Assembly: GCA_027486155.1 (NCBI GenBank)
Contig: JAIXPR010000204.1
Location: 1-13,426 of the forward strand
Reading direction: 5' to 3'
Source of the DNA: Pseudomonadota bacterium
GTDB lineage: Bacteria; Bdellovibrionota_C; UBA2361; OMII01
Length of the DNA stretch: 13,426 nucleotides
The translations under genes and the position numbers were made by a program. Under the pieces are notes generated by a model. The model worked only from the letters and a program-made list of their open reading frames with translations, was not told where the DNA came from and made no database searches. Below, one piece after another: positions 6,552-12,971 of this stretch (position 1 is its first letter; each line of letters begins with the position of its first letter).

Positions 6552-7954
6552 TGCTCAAGCAGAAGCGACAATTATTTGAGTACCTCTTTATGGTGGCCGA
6601 CCTCGCGGTTGTGAGCGCCGCCTGGATCGTCGCGTACGGTCTCCGATTCATGACCGATCTCGTGCCGGTCGATAAGGGAGTTCCGGAGTTCGCTCCCTAT
6701 CTTTCAATGACCGTATTTGTCTGGCTTATCTGGGCCTTCGTGTTCCGTCGCATGGGGCTCTACCGCCCGATGCGTGGCGTGCGCCGCACCCGAGAGCTCT
6801 GGGTGCTCATCAACGCGAACGCGCTCGCGATTCTGCTCCTCATCTCCATCACCTACCTCTTCCGAGAGAAGAGCGTACAGTTCTCTCGACTCGTGTTCGT
6901 CTATTTCTGGGCGCTCGCTACCTTGTTCACGATCGTGCAGCGAACGTCGCTCCGATTCCTGCTCCGGGAGTTGCGGCGTAAGGGATATAACCTTAGATAC
7001 ATTTTGATCGTTGGAGCCGGAAAGGTCGCTGGCGATCTCGCGAGTCGAGTTCGTCTCCATCAGGAGCTCGGTGTTCAGCTCCTTGGGTGTCTTTCAAAGT
7101 GCGGCGATGAGAAGCGAGGCTCGGGCGGAGTCCCAGTCGTAGGACGATACGAGGATGTGAAGAAGTTCATCGGCCGTACCGACATCGATCAGATCGTGGT
7201 TGCCTTGCCACTCGAGGATCATCAGATGCTCCCCACCATTATGGAGGAACTCAAGGACTCTCTCGTTGATATCAAGATAGTTCCTGACCTCTACCAGTTC
7301 GCCAGTCTTGGTGGAGCTATCGAGGAGTTCGAGGGGCTCCCGGTCATTAGCCTCCAAGAGTGTCCGTTGGACGGTATCAACCTCTTCACGAAGCGGGTTG
7401 TGGACCTCGTGGTTGGCTTCGCGCTCCTCGTGCTCTTCTCGCCGTTGATGACCCTTATCGCGCTTTTGGTTAAAGTGACCTCTCGAGGTCCGATCTTCTT
7501 CAAGCAGGAGCGGGTGAGCTTCGACGGTACGCGGTTTAGTATCGTGAAGTTCAGAACGATGTACACGAACGCCGAGAGTCAGGGTCCGGGGTGGACTACC
7601 CCAGGAGACAATCGAATTACGCCGTTGGGACGAATCCTTCGCTCCACCAGCCTCGATGAGCTGCCGCAACTTCTGAATGTTTTGAAGGGGGATATGTCGA
7701 TCGTCGGACCCCGACCGGAGCGGCCGGTGTTTATCCAGGAGTTCCGACGGCGGGTCCCACGGTACATGCTGCGACACAAGGTGCCCGCCGGGATCACCGG
7801 ATGGGCGCAGGTTCACGGATGGCGCGGCGACACCTCAATCGATAAGCGTATCGAGTACGATCTCTACTATATCGAGAACTGGTCGCTCATCCTCGACCTG
7901 AAGATCCTGTGGCTCACCCTGTTTAGAGGGTTCCGCAACCGAAACGCCTATTAA
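6551..7954 (+). CDS. Polyprenyl glycosylphosphotransferase (WcaJ/WbaP-type initiating enzyme)
   Basis: 467 aa, the usual length for the large PHPT enzymes. Four predicted membrane helices occupy the first ~130 residues. A CoA-binding-like (Rossmann) domain follows at about 148-250, with ILIVGAGKVAGDLASRV. A re-entrant or membrane helix at about 283-307 precedes the catalytic bacterial sugar transferase domain. Catalytic signatures are KFRTM (333-337), the SLDELPQ motif with the Asp-Glu pair (369-370), GDMSIVGPRPERP (380-392) and PAGITGWAQV (412-421). The enzyme moves a sugar-1-phosphate from a UDP-sugar to undecaprenyl phosphate and so starts repeat-unit synthesis at the inner membrane. Glucose or galactose is usual, but the specificity is not readable here. 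GAGGTG just before the ATG is the ribosome site. It is the last gene of the operon. No flippase or polymerase gene is in the window. Confidence 0.95.
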   Translation: MLKQKRQLFEYLFMVADLAVVSAAWIVAYGLRFMTDLVPVDKGVPEFAPYLSMTVFVWLIWAFVFRRMGLYRPMRGVRRTRELWVLINANALAILLLISITYLFREKSVQFSRLVFVYFWALATLFTIVQRTSLRFLLRELRRKGYNLRYILIVGAGKVAGDLASRVRLHQELGVQLLGCLSKCGDEKRGSGGVPVVGRYEDVKKFIGRTDIDQIVVALPLEDHQMLPTIMEELKDSLVDIKIVPDLYQFASLGGAIEEFEGLPVISLQECPLDGINLFTKRVVDLVVGFALLVLFSPLMTLIALLVKVTSRGPIFFKQERVSFDGTRFSIVKFRTMYTNAESQGPGWTTPGDNRITPLGRILRSTSLDELPQLLNVLKGDMSIVGPRPERPVFIQEFRRRVPRYMLRHKVPAGITGWAQVHGWRGDTSIDKRIEYDLYYIENWSLILDLKILWLTLFRGFRNRNAY

Positions 7955-7977
7955 CCTTTTTGGGCGCGTCCACCCGG

Positions 7978-8013
7978 CCCCTTGTGAACGTGCACGAGCA
8001 CGTTCACAAGGGG
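7978..8013. repeat. Perfect 16-bp inverted repeat with ACGA tetraloop
   Basis: Arm CCCCTTGTGAACGTGC (7978-7993), loop ACGA, then the exact complement (7998-8013). It lies 23 bp after the stop of the polysaccharide operon and 70 bp before the next gene. The stem is strong enough to stop RNA polymerase or protect an mRNA end. However, G-rich sequence rather than a T-run follows, so standard intrinsic termination is unlikely. It does not share the GGAG/TCCY layout of the REP-like units. It could also be a protein-binding palindrome. Confidence 0.75.
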
Positions 8014-8083
8014 GGGCTCAGCACCTGGAGATCCCGGCGTTTGCATCCTTTCCAGAACCTCCTCTCTGATCTAACCTTTCCTC

Positions 8084-8404
8084 ATGCGAAACTTCGCGCT
8101 CTTTTTGATGATCTGTGTCTTTGCGGGTTCTACCGTGACGGTGGCCGCTAAGGACATTCAAAAGCGTCTTGCCCCCGCAAGCGACGCCGACCGAGCGGCC
8201 CTTCAAGATATACTAAACGACATTCAGGGTCAGAAGGTCATCCCGGCGGTGAAGGCAGAGATGCCGAAAGAGGCGCTCCCCGCTCGATCGAATGGTAGTT
8301 ATCTGGTGCGTCGGGACATTGATCGCCTGAAGAAATTTATTATGAGCTTTGTCAGTCCCGAGGAGTCGCAACCTGCGGAACCGGTAGCAGGAGAAACGAA
8401 GTAA
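8084..8404 (+). CDS. Small secreted or periplasmic protein of unknown function
   Basis: 106 aa, family not recognised. The N-terminus MRNFALFLMICVFAGSTVTVAA is a clear Sec signal peptide with likely cleavage after residue 22 (VAA before KD). This leaves a mature protein of about 84 residues, charged, apparently helical at 23-70, with no Cys and a Pro/Glu-rich tail. No good Shine-Dalgarno site precedes the ATG. Its stop codon directly abuts the ATG of the next gene, and that gene and the one after it encode lipoproteins, so a joint role in the envelope is likely. The position after the polysaccharide operon allows a link to export or surface assembly, but the hairpin between them argues for separate transcription. 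Confidence 0.75.
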   Translation: MRNFALFLMICVFAGSTVTVAAKDIQKRLAPASDADRAALQDILNDIQGQKVIPAVKAEMPKEALPARSNGSYLVRRDIDRLKKFIMSFVSPEESQPAEPVAGETK

Positions 8405-8872
8405 ATGAGACCCTCCCCCGACCTCTCTCTTATTCGCGGATTGCTTCCAATGCTCCTTGCGGTTGTCATTCCCACAACCCTCTCAGGATGCGTATTGGTA
8501 CCCTTCATCCAAGCCTTTAAGGAGGTGGGAGCGACGGAGGGTGATCGTATGGCGCTCCTCGATAAAGAGATAAAGGGTTTTAACTCAGCGATCGTGTGGG
8601 GAAACCACACTGAGGCCGCTTCGTACGTGGCCCCTGAGAGTCAGCTTAAGCTCTCCTCTCAGTTTAAGGACACCACCGAAGAGGAACGGATCGTCGATAC
8701 GAAGGTCACGAATGTGGTGTGGGGCGATGGCGCTCGAGAGGCGACCGTTCAGGTAAAGACTAAGTTCTATCGTGTCCCGGTGTACGTCGTGAACACTCGT
8801 ATGGAGGAGCAGCGATGGACATGGAGCACCGGCTCCTGGAAGATGGTTGATCGCACAGTGAGTGAGGGATAG
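8405..8872 (+). CDS. Predicted outer-membrane lipoprotein, possibly NTF2-like fold
   Basis: 155 aa. A type II signal sequence ends in the lipobox TLSGC (Cys 29). The +2 residue is Val, which does not match the Asp inner-membrane retention rule. The mature part has a helix with FNSAIVWGNHTEAASYVAPE, then alternating strands ending in a W-x-W-x4-W segment (138-145). This order resembles small NTF2-like/SnoaL-like proteins that carry no catalytic residues, but it is a weak fold guess from sequence shape only. ATG directly follows the upstream stop, with AGGAG 11 nt before it (8389-8393). The stop TAG directly abuts the GTG of the next gene. No function can be named. Confidence 0.8.
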   Translation: MRPSPDLSLIRGLLPMLLAVVIPTTLSGCVLVPFIQAFKEVGATEGDRMALLDKEIKGFNSAIVWGNHTEAASYVAPESQLKLSSQFKDTTEEERIVDTKVTNVVWGDGAREATVQVKTKFYRVPVYVVNTRMEEQRWTWSTGSWKMVDRTVSEG

Positions 8873-9736
8873 GTGGTACAGAGGCTCTTGCCTGACATCT
8901 CTGGGGTTCTTTTCCGTGTTGTGCCCATCGCGTTGCTAGCGGTCGTCGTGAGCGGATGCGCTCTCTTCGCTCCAAAGGCCAAAACCCAGGGCGCTGGCGG
9001 ATTGCCCCTTGAGGCGACAGCCGGCCTCGACCCGGACGTGACCCCGTTCGTTTTAGAGGTAATGGAGGAGAGTAACGACGGCAAAAAGCTCGTCGTCAAA
9101 GGTCGTATCATCCCTAAGACCACGAAACCCGCCTCAGAGGTAGTGGTTCGTCTCTCCGCTCTCGATAAAGCGGGTGAGGAGCGGGTCTCCTTCCATAATA
9201 TGAAGGATCTCCTCGCTGGGGCCGGTTCTCAAGGCAAGGGGGACCCGACGCTCGAAAAGGGGGTTGCCCAACCTTTTACTCTCTCGATGCCCCTGGGTGG
9301 CATTACCAGCTATCAACTTGAGGTGTTGTGGGGGAAGGAGGCCGCCCCGTTCTCGCCAACCGAGCCAGCTTCTACCGAGAAAAAGACACCTAAGGAGTTC
9401 ATCGCGTTGCGGAATTTAGAGGTTCATCGCGTCCCAGACGCTAGCTGCGTGACCCCGAACGAGTGTGTCGTCAGGTTCACGATTACAGGTGAAATGTTCA
9501 ACTCTGGCACCGCCACCATCCTCGATGTGGTGATCGTGGCCGGTTTTGCCCCGGCGGATGCGCTTGATTTGGACTCCCAAATTCTTGAGAATGAGAAACG
9601 CGTTGAAGTGCCCAATCTGCGGTTAGCGCCGGGGGCTTCGCAACGCTTTAGGTTGTCGTTGGATAAACTTGTTCCCGTCTCAACGACCGTAGCTCCGCAG
9701 CCGGTAGTGCGCATCGCGTCGTTCCGTTCGGAATAG
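8873..9736 (+). CDS. Predicted lipoprotein with beta-rich (FxLYD/Ig-like) C-terminal region
   Basis: 287 aa from GTG 8873, with GAGGG 4 nt upstream. The signal sequence ends in VVSGC (Cys 29, +2 Ala), consistent with an outer-membrane lipoprotein. A linker follows. Two strand-rich regions are seen at about 55-160 and 175-287. The second contains FTITGEMFNSGTATILDVVIVAGF, where the G-x-x-x-N-x-G-T pattern followed by hydrophobic strands resembles FxLYD or other Ig-like periplasmic modules. Cys 192 and 198 (CVTPNEC) could form a local disulfide. This resemblance is tentative. The gene completes a gapless trio with the two upstream genes, and miaB starts 14 bp later, so all four are probably co-transcribed. 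Confidence 0.8.
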   Translation: MVQRLLPDISGVLFRVVPIALLAVVVSGCALFAPKAKTQGAGGLPLEATAGLDPDVTPFVLEVMEESNDGKKLVVKGRIIPKTTKPASEVVVRLSALDKAGEERVSFHNMKDLLAGAGSQGKGDPTLEKGVAQPFTLSMPLGGITSYQLEVLWGKEAAPFSPTEPASTEKKTPKEFIALRNLEVHRVPDASCVTPNECVVRFTITGEMFNSGTATILDVVIVAGFAPADALDLDSQILENEKRVEVPNLRLAPGASQRFRLSLDKLVPVSTTVAPQPVVRIASFRSE

Positions 9737-9750
9737 TTCCGAAGCGAGGG

Positions 9751-11184
9751 ATGCCTCGGTTTCGGGCCATCATCGTAAAAGTTACCCGTATGTCTTCGTC
9801 GTGTGAAAACGAAATCGATCGAACGGACTCGTCCCCCGAGAAGACGAAGCCAGGTGTATATATCCGCACCTTCGGTTGCGCGATGAATGAACACGATACG
9901 CAGAAGCTCTACAAGATCCTTGAAAAGGACTACCAACCCGTTGACGCGCCGGATAAAGCGGAACTTGTGCTCATTAATACCTGCAGTGTCCGAGAGAAGG
10001 GGGAGCAGAAGCTCTACAGCACCCTCGGAGAGATGCGCGAGCTTAAGAGCGCCAATCCGAACATGATGGTCGGAGTGTGCGGGTGCGTGGCGCAGCAGGA
10101 GGGTGAGGCGCTCCTTAAAAAGGGGCGAGGCGTGGATCTCGTTTTCGGCACCCATAACCTCTCCCTCGTACCCTCACTCGTTCAGCTCAGAAAGCAGGGT
10201 GCCCCTCCACAAGTCGCGATTAACTATCGAGAGGATTGGGAGGAGCTGCCCCTTGGGTTCGCGGACACCGATCCATCGAAGAACGGCAAAGCGAATCACG
10301 TTACCGCGTTTATCTCTATCAGTCGCGGCTGCAATAAGAGCTGTTCGTACTGCATCGTCCCGACGACCCGTGGGCCAGAGGTTTCTCGCGCGCTCACTGA
10401 GATCGAGCGAGAGGTACGAATCGCGGTGCACCGAGGGGGGCGAGAGATCGTTCTCCTCGGCCAAACGGTAAATTCCTACGGCCTGGACCTCTCTCCACGT
10501 GTCTCATTCGTCCATCTGCTTGACCGTATCTCGCAGATCGATGGAGTTGAGCGCATTCGATTTACGAGCCCGCATCCCCAAGAGATTCGCGCCGACTTCA
10601 TCGAATGTGTGAGTACGAACCCAAAGGTGTGTCGTCACATCCACATGCCGCTGCAATCGGGAAGCGACCGCATCCTCAAATTGATGAACCGCAACTACCG
10701 CCGAGCGAAGTACCTTAAGATCATCGAGGATCTTAAAGCTCGAGTTCCGGACATGGCGATTACCACCGATTTCATCGTTGGATTTCCTGGAGAAACAGAG
10801 GAGGATTTCCAACAGAGCCTTGAGATAATGGATATCGTTCAGTTCGATCTCAGCTATTCGTTCGCGTTCTCTCCTCGGCCAGGAACGCCCGCCGCGTTAA
10901 TGCCCGAACTGATAACACAGGAGGACAAGCTCCAGCGCCTCCAGATCCTTCAAGCGAAGCAGGAGCGGATCCAGAGCGCGCGGCTTGAGCAGTGGGTTGG
11001 TAAGACCGCTGAGGTGCTCATCGATAATCACAATCGCATGGATGAGCGCTGCTTCCAGGGGCGTATCTCGCAAAATTTCGTGGTGAACTTTACGCAGCCC
11101 TATGAGGGGCTCTCGTTGGGTTCGTTAGTGAAGGCGAAGATCACCGGACGTAAGCGATATACGTTGGTGGGGGAGGTCGTTTAG
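9751..11184 (+). CDS. miaB: tRNA-2-methylthio-N6-dimethylallyladenosine synthase MiaB
   Basis: 477 aa. This radical-SAM methylthiotransferase converts i6A37 to ms2i6A37 in tRNAs reading UNN codons. The N-terminal methylthiotransferase domain (about 35-150) carries the three auxiliary-cluster Cys: C43 in TFGCAMNEHD, C78 in NTCSVREKGEQK and C112 in CGCVAQQEGE. The radical SAM domain has CNKSCSYC (194-201, the CxxxCxxC set), followed by IVPTTRGPEVSR and later VGFPGETEEDF. A TRAM domain ends the protein (about 411-477). NTCSVREK and RGPEVSR favour MiaB over RimO or MtaB. The start is uncertain: ATG 9751 has a GAGGG too close to it, and in-frame ATG 9790 has no visible ribosome site. Homology begins only near residue 34. 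The gene sits downstream of three envelope genes, an unusual partner set. Confidence 0.95.
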   Translation: MPRFRAIIVKVTRMSSSCENEIDRTDSSPEKTKPGVYIRTFGCAMNEHDTQKLYKILEKDYQPVDAPDKAELVLINTCSVREKGEQKLYSTLGEMRELKSANPNMMVGVCGCVAQQEGEALLKKGRGVDLVFGTHNLSLVPSLVQLRKQGAPPQVAINYREDWEELPLGFADTDPSKNGKANHVTAFISISRGCNKSCSYCIVPTTRGPEVSRALTEIEREVRIAVHRGGREIVLLGQTVNSYGLDLSPRVSFVHLLDRISQIDGVERIRFTSPHPQEIRADFIECVSTNPKVCRHIHMPLQSGSDRILKLMNRNYRRAKYLKIIEDLKARVPDMAITTDFIVGFPGETEEDFQQSLEIMDIVQFDLSYSFAFSPRPGTPAALMPELITQEDKLQRLQILQAKQERIQSARLEQWVGKTAEVLIDNHNRMDERCFQGRISQNFVVNFTQPYEGLSLGSLVKAKITGRKRYTLVGEVV

Positions 11185-11187
11185 CGG

Positions 11188-11274
11188 ATACCCGGAGGGC
11201 CCGTCTCCTGACGGGCCGGAACCCGCGATGGAATGTTCGTGCATACCCGGCCCGTAAGGATACGGGCCCTCCGG
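11188..11274. repeat. Composite inverted pair of REP-like units (BIME-like), copy 2
   Basis: Unit on + at 11194-11217 (GGAG, arm GGCCCGTC, loop TCCT) and unit on - at 11249-11272 (GGAG, arm GGCCCGTA, loop TCCT). They are separated by 31 bp and arranged as an inverted pair. CCGGAGGGCCCGT (11192-11204) is the exact reverse complement of 11262-11274. The left 17 bp (11188-11204) are the exact reverse complement of the right end of copy 1 (3041-3057). The element begins 3 bp after the miaB stop. It could stabilise the 3' end of the upstream mRNA, and it lacks a T-run. Confidence 0.78.
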
Positions 11275-11366
11275 ATTCTGGACGGTGCGCCGAGGGCATA
11301 AGGACCTAACCCTCTCTCCTCGCACCCTTCCAAAGATTTTCCGTGCCCCTTTCCTCGCTCAGGGGG

Positions 11367-11372
11367 TATACT
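11367..11372 (+). promoter_or_regulatory. Candidate -10 element for DUF151 gene
   Basis: TATACT (4 of 6 to consensus) lies in a local AT-rich stretch 49 nt before ATG 11422. The bases at -35 distance (about 11344-11349) are C-rich and do not match, so the promoter may need an activator or may not be sigma-70 type. Transcription from here would begin after the alternative TTG at 11374, supporting the ATG at 11422. Confidence 0.4.
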
Positions 11373-11421
11373 ATTGAAATTGTGTCGTATCGGATCCCGC
11401 GGGGATAGGATTTTTTCTACC

Positions 11422-12006
11422 ATGGTACAAGAGGCTGCTATCGAGATGTTTGTGGGTGGGTTGGTCATGGATCCAACGACCCAGGCTCCTATCGTGGTGT
11501 TAAAGGATGAGACCGGTAGCGTAACCTTGCCGATCTGGATCGGCATCAATGAGGCGACCTCTATCGCGAGCGCTATCAAGCAGATCACCATGGCTCGTCC
11601 CCTGACGCACGACCTCTTCTATGACCTCCTTCAGCAGTTGGGGATGACGGTTCAACGTATCGTGATCACGGAGCTTCGAGAGTCGACCTATTTCGCTGAG
11701 CTCGTTCTCGGCCAGGGCGATAAGGCGTTCGTGCTAGATGCCCGCCCCAGTGACGCGATCGCTATGGCAATCCGCGCCTCGGCTCCAATTTATGTCGCGC
11801 AACAGGTGCTTGATCAGGCGAGGGTAGCTTTTGCCTCGCAAGCTGAGATTCCGGCACCACCTGCTCGCCAAGGGGAGGGGGAGGCCACAGAGGAGGCTGC
11901 AGAGGGCGAGCAGGCTCCGTCGAGCGATTTTCAAGCGATCGATAAGGAGCGCTGGGAGGAGATCCTGAGCCAGCTCGATCCCGATGACTTTAAGTATAAG
12001 ATGTAA
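11422..12006 (+). CDS. DUF151 bifunctional nuclease family protein
   Basis: 194 aa from ATG 11422. I chose this over the longer TTG 11374 frame because the -10 candidate overlaps that upstream region and family homology begins here. AGGA lies 11 nt upstream. The DUF151 (bifunctional nuclease/BFN) domain covers about 1-135. Its signatures are LPIWIGINEATSIASA (36-51), RPLTHDLFYDLLQQLG (59-74) and the core LDARPSDAIAMAIRASAPIYV (104-124). Some members have been reported to have DNase and RNase activity; the in vivo role is unclear for most bacteria. An Ala/Glu/Pro-rich linker (about 140-172) leads to a short C-terminal motif, WEEILSQLDPDDFKYKM. That motif resembles the conserved tail of some bacterial homologues. 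There is no signal peptide, so it is cytoplasmic. It is probably a separate transcription unit. Confidence 0.92.
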   Translation: MVQEAAIEMFVGGLVMDPTTQAPIVVLKDETGSVTLPIWIGINEATSIASAIKQITMARPLTHDLFYDLLQQLGMTVQRIVITELRESTYFAELVLGQGDKAFVLDARPSDAIAMAIRASAPIYVAQQVLDQARVAFASQAEIPAPPARQGEGEATEEAAEGEQAPSSDFQAIDKERWEEILSQLDPDDFKYKM

Positions 12007-12130
12007 GGTCACCTTCTACCTGTACTTTTGAGGGGGCCTCTGCTACGAAACGGGGATATATTTTCTGAAGGTCCTTCCAGCGGCTCTTCGTCGCGGAGCC
12101 AGGCTGCTCAGTAGGTAGGAAAAGCATCTA

Positions 12131-12139
12131 GGAAAGAGG
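12131..12139 (+). promoter_or_regulatory. Shine-Dalgarno site for coiled-coil membrane protein gene
   Basis: GGAAAGAGG ends 7 nt before GTG 12147 and supports that start. The preceding 12007-12130 gap holds an AT-rich TATATT at 12057-12062, a possible -10 without a clear -35. Confidence 0.6.
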
Positions 12140-12146
12140 TATCGTT

Positions 12147-12971
12147 GTGTCGACCACCCCAGTAACTAAGGACCCATCCCACGATAAGGCCCCTCGCACG
12201 CCTCCACGCAATATCTTTGAAGATCCCGCTATCGCCGTAGCCGCTCAGAACGACCCCTTCGCTCGATGGGTGGTGAAGAATTGGCGCTCTCTTGTCGCGG
12301 TGCTTCTCGCCGTCGCGGCGGTCATGTTGGGATACGATCGATTCACCACCGTCGCGTTAGAGAAGCGTTCATCGGCCACAGCCACCTTGAACTCGGTACA
12401 AGAGAGCTACCACCAACTCCTGACCAAGGAGGAGTCCCTCGTGACGTTGCGAGCTGATGAGGCCGCCCAAACGGACGCGGCTGAGAAGGCGAAGATTACC
12501 GCGAAGATAGAAGCGACCTCTCGAGAGATCGATCAGTTGAAAGATAAGGTAACCTTGATGGTCGAATCCCTCGATTCGTCCGCTCCCTTCGGTACGTTGA
12601 AGGAGCTCTACCAAGGACTCCTTGCGGCGCGTCTCAAGAACTACGACAAAACGCAATCGGTTTTGGCCGCCACTCAATGGGAAGCGGTTGGAAAGCCTGA
12701 ATCATCAGAGCGCTTCATGGCGGAGCTTCTCGCGTTCGGACTGGCGCGATCGCTGATTGATTCAGATGCGCACCGTGAGTTCGCGCGTGGCCAGCTCGTG
12801 ATTATCGCTGAGCGTGGTTCCTTCGCCGCGGTACCGGCGGCTACGACGCTGACGATGATCGCGGTTTCTGACGCTGAGAAGACTCAAGCGCAGGAGCTCG
12901 TGACGAAGTTGCGCGCGAAGTATCCGAGTCAGCAGCGCTTCCTTTCTAACCTCGAAGATAGTGAGTCATAA
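12147..12971 (+). CDS. Membrane-anchored coiled-coil protein, YfgM/TPR-like
   Basis: 274 aa from GTG 12147. A Pro-rich cytoplasmic tail (1-46) precedes one membrane helix (about 48-62). A long charged helical region follows (about 70-142), rich in Glu/Lys/Ala with coiled-coil character. Then comes a helical-repeat region (about 150-270) with an ALLAARLKNYDK-like pattern and A-x-x-L-A-F-G-LAR segments that resemble TPR helices. The topology (short N-tail in, large helical domain out) is that of YfgM/TPR_21 proteins, which assist SecYEG-linked chaperones. Sequence similarity is not strong enough to name it YfgM. The stop overlaps the ATG of the transporter gene by 1 bp (TAATG), so the two are co-translated and may work at the same membrane site. 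Confidence 0.8.
   Translation: MSTTPVTKDPSHDKAPRTPPRNIFEDPAIAVAAQNDPFARWVVKNWRSLVAVLLAVAAVMLGYDRFTTVALEKRSSATATLNSVQESYHQLLTKEESLVTLRADEAAQTDAAEKAKITAKIEATSREIDQLKDKVTLMVESLDSSAPFGTLKELYQGLLAARLKNYDKTQSVLAATQWEAVGKPESSERFMAELLAFGLARSLIDSDAHREFARGQLVIIAERGSFAAVPAATTLTMIAVSDAEKTQAQELVTKLRAKYPSQQRFLSNLEDSES

Noticed and set aside
7960..8151. Possible small gene spanning the 16-bp hairpin
   Set aside because: Its coding sequence is the hairpin itself plus the start of the signal-peptide gene in another frame. No ribosome site is present.
11194..11272. Intrinsic terminator after miaB
   Set aside because: The hairpins have strong stems but no following T-run, and the same units occur elsewhere as a repeat family. 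REP-like is the better reading.
11374..11421. N-terminal extension of the DUF151 gene from TTG 11374
   Set aside because: It begins 2 nt after a candidate -10 box, so it would lie before or at the transcription start. The conserved domain starts at ATG 11422.
12082..12100. Small inverted repeat GGCTC...GAGCC in the 12007-12146 gap
   Set aside because: Only 5 paired bases with a 9-nt loop and no T-run; expected by chance in GC-rich DNA.
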